Source: Corynebacterium mustelae (GTDB lineage: Bacteria > Actinomycetota > Actinomycetes > Mycobacteriales > Mycobacteriaceae). From it: 64,000 nucleotides of DNA. A model generated the notes under the pieces. The model did no database searches. It saw only the letters and a program-made list of their open reading frames with translations, and was not told the DNA's origin. Shown here one piece after another: positions 49,595-58,556 of this stretch. The stretch covers positions 1,116,001 to 1,180,000 of the forward strand of contig NZ_CP011542.1 of the NCBI RefSeq assembly GCF_001020985.1, read 5' to 3'. The position numbers were made by a program, and so were the translations under genes. Every line of letters begins with the position of its first letter. The stretch's first letter is position 1.

Positions 49595-50329
49595 ATGTTG
49601 AGCTTAAGCTTCGTAACCGGCACCGAACCCGACAAGTGGTGCGGTCGCTTCACCGAACGCACCCGCCACGGCGGATTAACCCCGACAAGCAGCGACGATC
49701 CGCTCGCGTCGGTCATCGCCGGTACCGCCGACCTGGGACTAGTACGACTACCCGACGCTCGCGTCGACGACAGCATGTACGTGGTAACGCTTTACGACGA
49801 ACAACTGGGCGTGGCTGTTAACAAAGACCACACCCTCACCCTGTTGGAAACCCTCACCGAATCTGATATCACCGACGAAATCATTCACTACCGGCTACCA
49901 GCGACCGCTATTCTCACCGGCGAAACCATAGCCGAGATTCGCACCCACCTCCAGGTGGTTGCCGCCGGGGTTGGAGCAGTGATCGCCCCACGACCACTGT
50001 TGAAAAACTTAAGCGGAAATCTCGTGGAGCATCGTGAACTTTCCGACCCCCATGTAACCGCCACCACCATTGCATTGGTATGGCGAAAAGAAAAAGACAA
50101 CGACGCAATTCAAGATTTCGTCGGAATCGCCAAAGGCCGAACCGCTAATTCCTCCCGCCAGGCACAACCGAAGAAAACTGCGCGGGAAAAAGCACTGGCC
50201 AAAAAAGCCCGTACTGCTTCGGCCCGCTCCGGAAAATCCGGCAAAGACACAACTAAGACCGCGTCAAACAAGGCGCGCCGGGGTGGCGTCGACAAGCAAA
50301 AACCTAGAAAACGCCGCACCAAAAAATAA
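49595..50329 (+). CDS. LysR-type effector-domain protein lacking a helix-turn-helix, with basic tail
   Basis: The 244-residue product starts MLSLSFVTGTEPDKW and resembles only the periplasmic-binding-like effector domain of LysR regulators (LASVIAGTADLGLVRLPDARV, LYDEQLGVAVNKDH, and GVGAVIAPRPLLKNL). No N-terminal HTH is present. The last about 60 residues are Lys/Arg/Ala-rich, like a histone H1-type tail, and might contact nucleic acid. ATG 49595 matches the start of similarity; upstream in-frame codons overlap the divergent gene. It shares its start region with the DUF5997 gene on the opposite strand. Confidence 0.8.
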   Translation: MLSLSFVTGTEPDKWCGRFTERTRHGGLTPTSSDDPLASVIAGTADLGLVRLPDARVDDSMYVVTLYDEQLGVAVNKDHTLTLLETLTESDITDEIIHYRLPATAILTGETIAEIRTHLQVVAAGVGAVIAPRPLLKNLSGNLVEHRELSDPHVTATTIALVWRKEKDNDAIQDFVGIAKGRTANSSRQAQPKKTAREKALAKKARTASARSGKSGKDTTKTASNKARRGGVDKQKPRKRRTKK

Positions 50330-50330
50330 A

Positions 50331-51275
50331 TCATAATTTAAACCGCACAGTTTGCCCCGGTGCCAACTGAGCGCAGCGGTCACAAGCCCGAGACGTTAAC
50401 ACCGCGATAACCGGATAGCCACCTGTTACTGGATGATCCGGGCCAAAAACCACAGGATGCCCATTAGGCGGAACCTGAATCGCACCCCGCACCATGCCCT
50501 CACTCGCCAATTCGCCAGCCCGGGAACGCGCAAGCGGGGCAGTGGGAATCATTCGTACCCCCACCCGATTGGAATCGGCGCTGACCGTGAAAACTTGGCT
50601 CAAGAAACTGTCGATCGTCTCAGCACTGAACCAGTCATGGCGCGGTCCTAGAATAACGTGTAACTCCTCCTGCGGCACCCTGCGCCACAACGTCGGAATC
50701 TGCCGCAACCTGGGCCACCACTGAAGCTCCTCGATAAACCCCCGCGACGACCACAAAACATCACCAGCCATAATTGGGGCAGGCCCGATACCACTGAGTT
50801 GATCCCTGGCAGCCGACCCCAATTCTTGCGCGACATCGAAACCGCCGCGTACCGCCAGATAAGCACGCAAACCATAGTCAGGTGTAAGTACCTGTAACCG
50901 GTCAGAAGCCACCACGTCAATGATGACATTTGTATAGCTGCGTTGAACCCGGCCATCAACGGACTCGATTATGATCTGGGCATCGGTGCCGGTAATAATC
51001 ACACTGGTGGACACCAAGAATTCCACCACAAAACCACCCATAAGTAATTCAATCACCGGCGCGGTAGCAGCATTACCTACAGCATGGTTAGCCCGCGCCG
51101 CCGACAACCGGTCGAAACTACCGGAAGCGCTGACCCCCATCGCAGCGAATCCCGGTCGACCTCGATCTTGGAACAACGCCAACGGGCCAGCCTGTACCAC
51201 CCGCGCAATCGGTAGGGAATCGTGCCGGGGTGGTGCCAATATCGCCGATGATTGTCCATCATGCATGTCAGTCAT
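50331..51275 (-). CDS. pxpC: 5-oxoprolinase subunit C (biotin-dependent carboxyltransferase family, KipA-like)
   Basis: PxpC is part of the ATP-dependent 5-oxoprolinase that opens 5-oxoproline to glutamate. The 314-residue product carries the KipA/UreA-amidolyase-like pattern: VQAGPLALFQDRGRPGFAAMG, SGSFDRLSAARANHAVGNA, VRGGFDVAQELGSAARD and GMVRGAIQVPPNGHPVVFGP. It overlaps pxpB by 4 bases (ATGA) and GGAGG precedes its start. The order is pxpA-pxpB-pxpC, as in the E. coli and Bacillus systems. Confidence 0.9.
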   Translation of the reverse strand: MTDMHDGQSSAILAPPRHDSLPIARVVQAGPLALFQDRGRPGFAAMGVSASGSFDRLSAARANHAVGNAATAPVIELLMGGFVVEFLVSTSVIITGTDAQIIIESVDGRVQRSYTNVIIDVVASDRLQVLTPDYGLRAYLAVRGGFDVAQELGSAARDQLSGIGPAPIMAGDVLWSSRGFIEELQWWPRLRQIPTLWRRVPQEELHVILGPRHDWFSAETIDSFLSQVFTVSADSNRVGVRMIPTAPLARSRAGELASEGMVRGAIQVPPNGHPVVFGPDHPVTGGYPVIAVLTSRACDRCAQLAPGQTVRFKL

Positions 51276-51931
51276 GATTCCTCCACAAATCGCACCGCAT
51301 CGCCTGGCTGAATAAGCGATGGGCGCTCACGATAACTATCCCACAGTATCTCGCGGGTAGTGCCAATAATCTGCCACCCGCCCGGTGATTGCTGCGGATA
51401 CACCGCACTATAACTACCTGCTAACCCAACTGAGCCAGCTGGAATGGCAGTACGCGGACTGGACCGTCTAGGCACCTGAAACGGGTAATTCGCCGCAGTG
51501 AGGTACATAAAACCCGGTGCAAAACCGCCGAACGCAGCAATCCACCGGGTTGACGTATGGATAGCGATGAGTTCCTTTGTAGTCACATCTAAAGCACGCG
51601 CTGTGTCAGTCAGATCTAATCCGTCATACCTGACCGGGATCTCAATGGTTACCATCGGGTCCAACGCTGAAGCAGAGGCCGAAACCGGAAGAGCCTTAAT
51701 CACCTTCGCTGCCTGGGTGGGCGTTAACTGGGCCGGGTCTACCGTTACCACGATTGTTTCGGCAGCTGGGACGATATCAACAATACCTACCAGTTGCTCA
51801 TTGCGGATTGCTTCCATAATGGCGGAATGAAGCTCCATGACAGTGTCGAGTATCTTAGTCGCATCGATCGGGGTGGCCGTGACATCAACGATGAGGGCGG
51901 CGTCGCCGAGTGGTCTAATTGCCAGAGCCAA
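51272..51931 (-). CDS. pxpB: 5-oxoprolinase subunit B (KipI-like allophanate hydrolase domain)
   Basis: The 219-residue product has the KipI/PxpB pattern, with IRPLGDAALIVDV at residues 5-17, FGGFAPGFMYLTAANYPFQVPRR in two halves (about 135-157) and GSVGLAGSYSAVYPQQSPGG (about 167-186). PxpB binds PxpC to form the catalytic complex acting with PxpA. In Bacillus KipI also inhibits a sporulation kinase, but no such kinase applies here. Start overlaps pxpA by 17 bases; the stop overlaps pxpC by 4. Confidence 0.9.
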   Translation of the reverse strand: MALAIRPLGDAALIVDVTATPIDATKILDTVMELHSAIMEAIRNEQLVGIVDIVPAAETIVVTVDPAQLTPTQAAKVIKALPVSASASALDPMVTIEIPVRYDGLDLTDTARALDVTTKELIAIHTSTRWIAAFGGFAPGFMYLTAANYPFQVPRRSSPRTAIPAGSVGLAGSYSAVYPQQSPGGWQIIGTTREILWDSYRERPSLIQPGDAVRFVEES

Positions 51932-52673
51932 TGCTCACACCTTCCGCCGTCAATTCGGTGCGGATACGATCAATCAAAGCCAAAGCCTGCGGGTTATCCC
52001 CATGCACACACAAGGAATCAGCTGGCAGCGTGATCGTGGTGCCGTCAATTGTGGAAATCGGTTGCCTTGTGGCAAACGCCACCGCCTGCGCGGCAGCCAC
52101 CTCCGGGTCATGATGCACCGCGCCGGCAAGAGAACGAGAAACTAAGGACCCGTCGGGATTATAAGCGCGATCAGCGAATACTTCTTCAATCACGCTCAGA
52201 CCAGCCGACCTCGCCCAATCCACGATAGGACTGGCGGCTAACACCATCAACGACAGTGACTGATCAAGTGCTGCGATAGCTTCGATTACGGCCATCGCTT
52301 GGGTTTTATCACTGGCGATGGTGTTATAGAGCGCCCCATGGGGCTTGACGTATTCAACCGTTCCACCACTTGCAGTTGCCGCAGCTTGGAGCGCCCCAAT
52401 CTGATAAATAATTTCGGCAGTGAGTTCTCGCGGCGAATATATCATGGTGCGGCGCCCGAAGCCGCTTAAATCACGGTATCCCGGGTGGGCTCCGATCCGA
52501 ACCCCGCCAGCGATAGCTTGAGCGGTGGTGTCAAGCATCACCTGGGGGTCTCCGGCGTGGAAACCGCAAGCGATATTCGCGCTGGTAATCAGCTTTAACA
52601 CCTCGGTGTCGTTTCCGATGGTATACGCGCCGAAGCTTTCTCCTAAATCGGCGTTAAGGTCAATCTGCGCCAT
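51915..52673 (-). CDS. pxpA: 5-oxoprolinase subunit A (LamB/YcsF family)
   Basis: The 252-residue product starts with MAQIDLNADLGESFGAYTIG, a diagnostic YcsF/PxpA motif, followed by ITSANIACGFHAGDPQVM near residue 30, RIGAHPGYRDLSGFGRR near 60 and PHGALYN near 98, all containing conserved Asp/His residues of the TIM-barrel. ATG 52673 has AAGGAG seven bases upstream; an in-frame GTG at 52679 is too close to that site. It heads the pxpA-B-C gene block. Confidence 0.93.
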   Translation of the reverse strand: MAQIDLNADLGESFGAYTIGNDTEVLKLITSANIACGFHAGDPQVMLDTTAQAIAGGVRIGAHPGYRDLSGFGRRTMIYSPRELTAEIIYQIGALQAAATASGGTVEYVKPHGALYNTIASDKTQAMAVIEAIAALDQSLSLMVLAASPIVDWARSAGLSVIEEVFADRAYNPDGSLVSRSLAGAVHHDPEVAAAQAVAFATRQPISTIDGTTITLPADSLCVHGDNPQALALIDRIRTELTAEGVSIGSGN

Positions 52674-52794
52674 GGGCACGCTCCTTGAATTTTTTAAGGG
52701 TGAGCGAATGATGGGATTCGGTGCTTTGTCACACGGTGCCGTTATTACTGTGTAAAAAAACTACGGCAAAAAGAGGCACGCGTGTGGTTTCGGA

Positions 52795-54048
52795 TCAGCT
52801 GCCAAGCAATGCGAATACTTTTTCAAAGGACTGCCACGCCAACCACCATGCAACGATAGCCGCGATTGCCCCCACAACAATAAGCCAGCGGGGATAGCGG
52901 TAACCGTGTAGAAGATCTGTCGAGCGAAACGCCGCAATATAGACGATTAGGGTGAAACCTATTGGTAGAACCAAACCGTTAAATGCACCCGCAAAGACTA
53001 GGAGCAACGCTGGTGCAGTGCCGACTGCTACGAAAGCGGTGCAGGAGATAACGATGAAGATGATGGTGATGATGGATTGCAGGCGTTTCTTCTCCGGTGT
53101 ATTGGGTACCAGGAAGGTCGCTGAGGTGTAACTTGCGCCAATGACGGAACTTAGGGCTGCTGCCCATAGAACAATGCCGAACAGCCGTAGTCCTATTTCG
53201 CCAGCGGCGGCTTCGAATGCTTGGGCTGCTGGATTTCCAGCCGGGTCGAGCATGACTCCACCAACAACCACCCCCAACACCGCAAGGAACAAAACAACCC
53301 GCATTATTCCGGTTAGTAAAATACCGGTGATTGAAGAAGTAGTGACGCTCTTGACGTGTTCGATTCCAGTTTTGCCAGAATCTAGCATTCGGTGTGCACC
53401 GGCGTAAGTGATATAGCCGCCAACGGTTCCTCCGACCAGCGTGGTGATCACCACCCAATCAATATCGTCTGGTAGCACCGAATTGCGTAATGCCTCGCCT
53501 ATTGGCGGTTGTGATACTACGGCAACATAAAGAGTAAGCGCCATCATTGCGATACCAAGCACGACAAGGATCTTGTCTAAGGCAGCACCCAATTGTTTAA
53601 ACAAGAAAATAGCGATGGCGATTAATGCGGTGATAACGCCGCCAATCTTGGCATCCAAGCCCATGAGCGCATTGAGCCCCAAACCGCCACCTGCGATGTT
53701 TCCGATATTAAAGACCAAGCCGCCGATCGCGATCAAGGCCGCAAGGAAATACCCAAGACCAGGAATTACTCGGTTGCCCAGCTGCTGTGCTCGCATGCCA
53801 GAAATTCCGATCACTCGCCAGACATTCATTTGAATGGCAATATCAAGCACGATGGATACCACGATCGCGAAGGCGAACGCGGCACCCATTTTGCTGGTGA
53901 AAGTCGCGGTCTGAGTGAGGAAACCCGGGCCAATGGCGCTGGTTGCCATGAGGAAGATCGCGCCGATGAGAGCGCTGCGGGTGGAGGCTTTGGCGGTTGC
54001 TTCCGCTAAAGATGGGTTGGTGGTTGGCGGCGGGGAAGTATCTGCCAT
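52795..54048 (-). CDS. Nramp-fold transporter of the 5-oxoprolinase locus (YcsG-like), metal motif absent
   Basis: The 417-residue membrane protein has about 11 helices and the Nramp overall pattern. In helix 1 the metal-binding Asp-Pro-Gly-Asn is replaced by GPGF (residues 40-43) and the helix 6 Met-Pro-His is replaced by YAGAH, so the normal divalent-metal ligands are missing. B. subtilis ycsG, an Nramp homologue, also sits with ycsF-kipIA, so an organic substrate such as 5-oxoproline is more likely than Mn or Fe (inference). It lies 120 bases upstream of pxpA in the same direction. Confidence 0.8.
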   Translation of the reverse strand: MADTSPPPTTNPSLAEATAKASTRSALIGAIFLMATSAIGPGFLTQTATFTSKMGAAFAFAIVVSIVLDIAIQMNVWRVIGISGMRAQQLGNRVIPGLGYFLAALIAIGGLVFNIGNIAGGGLGLNALMGLDAKIGGVITALIAIAIFLFKQLGAALDKILVVLGIAMMALTLYVAVVSQPPIGEALRNSVLPDDIDWVVITTLVGGTVGGYITYAGAHRMLDSGKTGIEHVKSVTTSSITGILLTGIMRVVLFLAVLGVVVGGVMLDPAGNPAAQAFEAAAGEIGLRLFGIVLWAAALSSVIGASYTSATFLVPNTPEKKRLQSIITIIFIVISCTAFVAVGTAPALLLVFAGAFNGLVLPIGFTLIVYIAAFRSTDLLHGYRYPRWLIVVGAIAAIVAWWLAWQSFEKVFALLGS

Positions 54049-54069
54049 ACGGAGCTCTTTCCTTGACGA

Positions 54070-54086
54070 AGATTGTTTAACAATCT
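54070..54086. promoter_or_regulatory. Candidate GntR/FCD operator of the 5-oxoprolinase operon
   Basis: A perfect 8-1-8 dyad AGATTGTT-T-AACAATCT. Its core TTGTTTAACAA fits the FadR-subfamily pattern TNGTNNNACNA. It lies 21 bases before the transporter start and in the shared divergent spacer with the GntR gene. Confidence 0.65.
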
Positions 54087-54259
54087 GTGGTTTTTGGGAT
54101 CAACGGAAATCTATACCATAAGTGGCGGTTGGCACAATACTCCCATAAAGTGATCGGGCTTACATGAAGGTGGGGGCTGGTGTAGGGGGCGAACGGGGGT
54201 GTGGCGTACACTGGAAAACCAAAGCCATATCAGCATTGCCCCACCATTCTTTGCACACA

Positions 54260-54934
54260 ATGATCATGAATCACTTTCCGCATAAAATCCGTTCCGCAGC
54301 CGACCAGCTTTATCGCCACATCAGTAAAGAGATCCTGGAAGGGGTGTATCGGCCTGATCAACAATTATCGGAAATGGCGGCAAGTGAAAAATATGGAGTT
54401 TCCCGTAATACTCTCCGCGAGGCATTTCGACTGCTTATACAAGAAGGATTACTGATTCACCGCCCGAATCGAGGGGTGTTCGTGCGAGCATTCACTGTTG
54501 CAGATTTGGAGGACCTCTACACTTTTCGACGCATGTGCGAGGCTGCTTGTCTGCGCCACATCGGATCCGACCCTGATGCCACCGCGAGTTGCATCGCCGC
54601 GATGCGGCAATCCTGCCTTGATGCTGACCAAGCAATGGCCAACCAGGATTGGAATGCGTTGGCTATAGCCAATAACCACTTCCACATGGCTATTTTCAGT
54701 TCCGGTGGCAATAGCCGCATGACTAGACTAGGGCGAACCATTCTGGCTCAATCCCGATTAGTGTTCATGACATCCGGCCAAGAAGACAAAGTCCATGTGC
54801 CGTTCATTCGCGATAATAAACGAATGTTGGAGCAGATCGAACGCGGAAGTTTATCAGCTGCGGTCATCTCGTTAGAGCAATACCTCAACCGTTCTCAAGC
54901 TAATATGGCGAAACTTCTTGCGGAAAAACAATAA
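54260..54934 (+). CDS. GntR-family regulator, FadR/FCD subfamily
   Basis: The 224-residue product has an N-terminal winged helix (ISKEILEGVYRPDQQLSEMA followed by SEKYGVSRNTLREAFRLLIQ) and an all-helical FCD ligand domain with the metal-binding residues in NNHFHMAIF (about 135-143) and FIRDNKRML. It is divergent from the transporter-pxpABC genes and probably controls them through the dyad at 54070. ATG 54260 or 54266 fits the family start; earlier in-frame codons add non-conserved sequence. Ligand could be 5-oxoproline or a dicarboxylate. Confidence 0.88.
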   Translation: MIMNHFPHKIRSAADQLYRHISKEILEGVYRPDQQLSEMAASEKYGVSRNTLREAFRLLIQEGLLIHRPNRGVFVRAFTVADLEDLYTFRRMCEAACLRHIGSDPDATASCIAAMRQSCLDADQAMANQDWNALAIANNHFHMAIFSSGGNSRMTRLGRTILAQSRLVFMTSGQEDKVHVPFIRDNKRMLEQIERGSLSAAVISLEQYLNRSQANMAKLLAEKQ

Positions 54935-54961
54935 CGAAATCCACACATATTCGTGGTGTTA

Positions 54962-55003
54962 CCAAAAACAAATGGAGGATGGTTAAACCATCCTCCATTT
55001 GTT
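54962..55003 (-). terminator. Terminator of fumC
   Basis: Perfect 18-base arms (54967-54984 and 54986-55003) separated by one base. On the minus strand TTTTTGGT follows. It lies 11 bases beyond the fumC stop and may also stop GntR transcription. Confidence 0.88.
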
Positions 55004-55014
55004 AAACGACTAGA

Positions 55015-56409
55015 TTAGTCACGGTCAGTATTGGCCATCGCCAAAACGTCAAGGCGCTTATCAAGCTCTTCTTCGGTGAGTTTTTCACCATCAACGAAGC
55101 CCATATCGATAACCGTCTGGCGGATGGTCTTGCCTTCCTTCAGCGCGGTCTTAGCAACCTTTGCTGCGTTTTCATAGCCGATTGCGGAATTCAGCGGGGT
55201 AACAATCGATGGGGAGGACTCAGCCAAGGTCTTCATCCGTTCGACGTTAGGCTCGATGCCGTCGACAAGCTTTTCAGCAAAGACCCGAGCGGTGTTGGCC
55301 AGAAGTGTTGCGGACTCCAACACGTTACGAGCCATAACTGGAATGAAAACATTGAGTTCAAAGTGGCCCTGGGAACCAGCGAAAGCAACCGCGGCGTCGT
55401 TGCCGATAACCTGGGCTGCGACCTGGGTGGCGGTCTCGCACAGAACTGGGTTGACCTTACCCGGCATGATGGAAGAACCTGGCTGTAGATCAGGCAAGTG
55501 GATCTCCGCCAAACCAGTTAGCGGGCCGGAACCCATCCAGCGGATGTCGTTGGCGATCTTATTCAAGGAAACAGCTACGGTACGCATAGCACCGGAGAAT
55601 TCCACCAAGCCGTCGCGGTTAGCCTGAGCCTCGAAGTGGTTGACACATTCCTTCAGCTCCTCAACACCGGTGAGCTTAACCAATTCAGCGGTGACCTTGG
55701 CGCCGAAATCAGCAGGGGTGTTAAGGCCAGTACCCACTGCAGTACCACCGATAGGCAGCTCGCCAAGACGAGGCAGGCATGCCTCAATGCGCTCAATGCC
55801 AGCGGCGATTTGGCGAGCATAGCCACCAAACTCTTGGCCAAGGGTTACCGGGACAGCATCCATCAAGTGGGTGCGGCCGGACTTTACTACTTCTTTCCAC
55901 TCTTGCGCCTTCTTTTCCAAAGATGCATGCAGCACCTTCAAACCGGGGATGAGATCCTTAATGGCGGCCTCGGTGGCGGCAACGTGGGTGGCGGTTGGGA
56001 AAGTATCGTTTGAAGACTGTCCCATGTTTACATGGTCATTCGGGTGAACCTCAACACCATTTGCCTTGGCGATAGAGGCGATAACCTCGTTGGTGTTCAT
56101 ATTGGAGGAAGTGCCCGAGCCAGTCTGGAAAACATCAATGGGGAATTCGGCGTTATGCTTACCATCGGCAATCTCTTTAGCTGCGGCGATGATGGCATCA
56201 GCCTGCTCAGCGGGGAGCAAACCACGATCCTTGTTTACCTGTGCACAGGCAGCCTTGAGCAGACCCATTGCACGGATCTGAGCGGCTTCGAGACCACGGC
56301 CAGAAATCGGGAAGTTTTCAACAGCTCGTTGGGTTTGCGCACGCCATAGCGCGTTCACCGGAACTTTTACTTCGCCCATGGTGTCGTGTTCAATGCGGTA
56401 CTCAGTCAT
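55015..56409 (-). CDS. fumC: Fumarate hydratase, class II
   Basis: FumC interconverts fumarate and malate in the TCA cycle. The 464-residue product has [16 protein letters not shown] near residue 98, [19 protein letters not shown] near 185, and the superfamily signature [11 protein letters not shown] near 318. ATG 56409 ([12 protein letters not shown]) is the family start; an upstream ATG would add an unlikely hydrophobic stretch. Codon use suggests good expression. It is followed by a very strong terminator. Confidence 0.96.
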   Translation of the reverse strand: MTEYRIEHDTMGEVKVPVNALWRAQTQRAVENFPISGRGLEAAQIRAMGLLKAACAQVNKDRGLLPAEQADAIIAAAKEIADGKHNAEFPIDVFQTGSGTSSNMNTNEVIASIAKANGVEVHPNDHVNMGQSSNDTFPTATHVAATEAAIKDLIPGLKVLHASLEKKAQEWKEVVKSGRTHLMDAVPVTLGQEFGGYARQIAAGIERIEACLPRLGELPIGGTAVGTGLNTPADFGAKVTAELVKLTGVEELKECVNHFEAQANRDGLVEFSGAMRTVAVSLNKIANDIRWMGSGPLTGLAEIHLPDLQPGSSIMPGKVNPVLCETATQVAAQVIGNDAAVAFAGSQGHFELNVFIPVMARNVLESATLLANTARVFAEKLVDGIEPNVERMKTLAESSPSIVTPLNSAIGYENAAKVAKTALKEGKTIRQTVIDMGFVDGEKLTEEELDKRLDVLAMANTDRD

Positions 56410-56556
56410 AAACGTTGTCCAACCTTTAGGTGTGAAAGAGGTGTACAAAACAAGGTGCCAGAAAAGCACTACCCCTTAGTATGTACCAAAAACTCGCCGC
56501 AATGTGGCAAAGGGGGTAACAATCTTTCACACGTGCGCTGAATCACTTTTATGGCA

Positions 56557-56600
56557 TAAGCCCGCTCTTTATCTTTTTAAAAGAGCGGGCTTAGTATTTT
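56557..56600 (-). terminator. Hairpin after glpX
   Basis: TAAGCCCGCTCTTT (56557-56570) pairs with AAAGAGCGGGCTTA (56580-56593). It lies 28 bases beyond the glpX stop on the minus strand. T-rich sequence follows better on the plus strand, but no plus-strand gene ends here, so it most likely ends glpX. Confidence 0.7.
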
Positions 56601-56620
56601 CTACTCGGATGACACACCGA

Positions 56621-57628
56621 TTAACCCTTCGGGGAATAATCCACCACGGCGTATTCCTGTAATTTAGCCAGCTTGTGCACCGATTCAATGAACCGAACTG
56701 TGCCGGACTTTGACCGCATCACTAGCGACCGGGTGGTGGCGCCGTTCTTGCGATAGGAAACACCGCGCAACATATCACCATTGGTCACACCAGTGGCTAC
56801 GAAATAACAGTTATCGGAACTTACAAGATCGTTGGTCGAAAGTACCCGCCCGAGATCATGGCCAGCTGCCCGCGCTTTTTCTGCCTCTGCCTCGTCTTTT
56901 GGTGCCAAAACACCCTGTATCTCACCGCCCATGCACTTCATGGCACAAGCGGTAATAATTCCCTCCGGGGTGCCACCAATACCCATCATGATGTCTACCG
57001 AGTTATTGTCCTGGGCTGTGGCTACAGCGCCAGCCACGTCACCGTCACGAATGAGCCGAACTTTGGCGCCAGCCGTGCGGATATCAGAAATCAACTCCGC
57101 GTGACGTGGCCGATCCAGCACCACCACGGTTACGTCGGAATGTGAAATGCCTTTCGCCTTAGCAACCGCCCGAATATTGTGTTCAACGGGGGCATTGATG
57201 TCGATACAGCCAACAGCCTCCGGACCGACGGCGATCTTATTCATATAAAACACAGCAGAGGGGTCAAACATAGTGCCGCGTTCGGCTGCCGCGAGAACGG
57301 AAATAGCGTTGGGGCGGCCTTCAGCCATGAGTGATGTTCCATCAATAGGGTCAACCGCGATGTCTACTTCCGCACCGTCACCGGTGCCTACGTGTTCACC
57401 ATTGAACAGCATCGGGGCTTCGTCTTTTTCACCTTCACCAATAACGACGACACCGTTCATGTGAACCGAGTTGATGAGTTTGCGCATGGCGTCCACAGCT
57501 GCGCCGTCGCCTTCATTTTTCTGTCCTCGGCCTACCCACCGGCCGCTCGCTAATGCGGCAGCTTCGGTGACGCGGACAAGTTCAAGGGCGAGGTTGCGGT
57601 CGGGAACATCATAGTGCAAGTCAGACAT
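56621..57628 (-). CDS. glpX: Fructose-1,6-bisphosphatase class II
   Basis: GlpX dephosphorylates fructose 1,6-bisphosphate in gluconeogenesis and is the sole FBPase in many actinobacteria. The 335-residue product has [14 protein letters not shown] near residue 60, [17 protein letters not shown] near 88 (metal-binding Asp residues), [20 protein letters not shown] (about 210) and [14 protein letters not shown] near 305. AAGGAGG precedes the ATG. It lies about 210 bases upstream of fumC, in the mycobacterial glpX-fum order. Confidence 0.96.
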   Translation of the reverse strand: MSDLHYDVPDRNLALELVRVTEAAALASGRWVGRGQKNEGDGAAVDAMRKLINSVHMNGVVVIGEGEKDEAPMLFNGEHVGTGDGAEVDIAVDPIDGTSLMAEGRPNAISVLAAAERGTMFDPSAVFYMNKIAVGPEAVGCIDINAPVEHNIRAVAKAKGISHSDVTVVVLDRPRHAELISDIRTAGAKVRLIRDGDVAGAVATAQDNNSVDIMMGIGGTPEGIITACAMKCMGGEIQGVLAPKDEAEAEKARAAGHDLGRVLSTNDLVSSDNCYFVATGVTNGDMLRGVSYRKNGATTRSLVMRSKSGTVRFIESVHKLAKLQEYAVVDYSPKG

Positions 57629-57983
57629 GGGGCGTTAAGCCTCCTTATAGCAAACGCGGGCAGATTGTAAAAACACAGAAATTGGAAAAAGAAACCAAAA
57701 TCCGTCTATCATTCTTCCACTTTAGGCACAGCCCGTGTGGGAAATAGTCACCCAAATTGGGGCAGCTGGGGTGTTTTATACCACTATTTGCTGTGTATTT
57801 TTATCCGAATGTAATTATTCCGTGTCCGGATTCGGTGTGATTCGCCACCAGGATCTCCAGGCGGTGTACCACTGCTATACAACCCCAAACCGTTTTTATA
57901 CCATGACGCAAAAAACTCAGATGGGCACAACACAATGCCATGCGACTCCCCGTTGCAGCGCGATTCGTGCGATACTGGTCGCC
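57629..57983. other. 355-base gap between glpX and the DUF4245 gene
   Basis: This divergent spacer must hold both promoters. I noted two copies of a TTTTATACCA element (57774-57783 and 57894-57903) that might include a -10-like TATACC, but no gene, RNA or clear operator. The frame of the DUF4245 gene is open back to 57735 but the extra residues are not protein-like. Confidence 0.45.
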
Positions 57984-58556
57984 GTGGCTGAAGAAAAACC
58001 AAGGATCTTTCAAAGCGGACGCGACATCGCATTATCGTTGGCGGCGGTGTTGGCGGTAATGATCGTCTCGGTGGCTTTTACCGGAATGTGCAGTTATGGT
58101 CGGGATACAGCGGAAAACGTTCAGATAAACAAAGTCGACGCGGCGGCGTTTTTCGATCTTGAAGCCCGCGCCATGAATTTCCCGCTGCGGTTGCCGGAGG
58201 TGCCAGCCGGGTGGGTAGCCAACTCCGCGCGTCGTGGCGCGGTTGATGGACAACCCGCACCGATCGTGGGGTGGGTGATTGGCAAAGACGGCTACGTACA
58301 ATTAACTCAAACCGATGTTCCGGCAGATAAAGCTGTGACCGGGGCTGATAATAATTTCCGGGAACTAGTGGAAACTTACGACGTTGATGGGGTGGCGGTC
58401 TCCCGCTATGCATCCGAGGACGCCGATGTGCGCGACATAAGGGTGGCTGATTTAGGCGATGTGCGCCTGCTAGTAACCGGTGCTGCTACCAAAGAGCAAT
58501 TCGACGATCTGATCAGTCGCACGATTGCTTCTGAACCAATCAAAAAACAACTTTAA
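57984..58556 (+). CDS. DUF4245 domain membrane-anchored protein
   Basis: The 190-residue product has a short cytoplasmic N-terminus, one membrane helix (about residues 16-38) and an extracytoplasmic domain with the DUF4245 pattern (ARAMNFPLRLPEVPAGWVAN, APIVGWVIGKDGYVQLTQTD and LLVTGAATKEQFDDLI). The GTG at 57984 matches the family start (VAEEKPRIF); earlier starts add unrelated residues. It corresponds to mycobacterial Rv1100, always near glpX; function unknown. Confidence 0.82.
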   Translation: MAEEKPRIFQSGRDIALSLAAVLAVMIVSVAFTGMCSYGRDTAENVQINKVDAAAFFDLEARAMNFPLRLPEVPAGWVANSARRGAVDGQPAPIVGWVIGKDGYVQLTQTDVPADKAVTGADNNFRELVETYDVDGVAVSRYASEDADVRDIRVADLGDVRLLVTGAATKEQFDDLISRTIASEPIKKQL

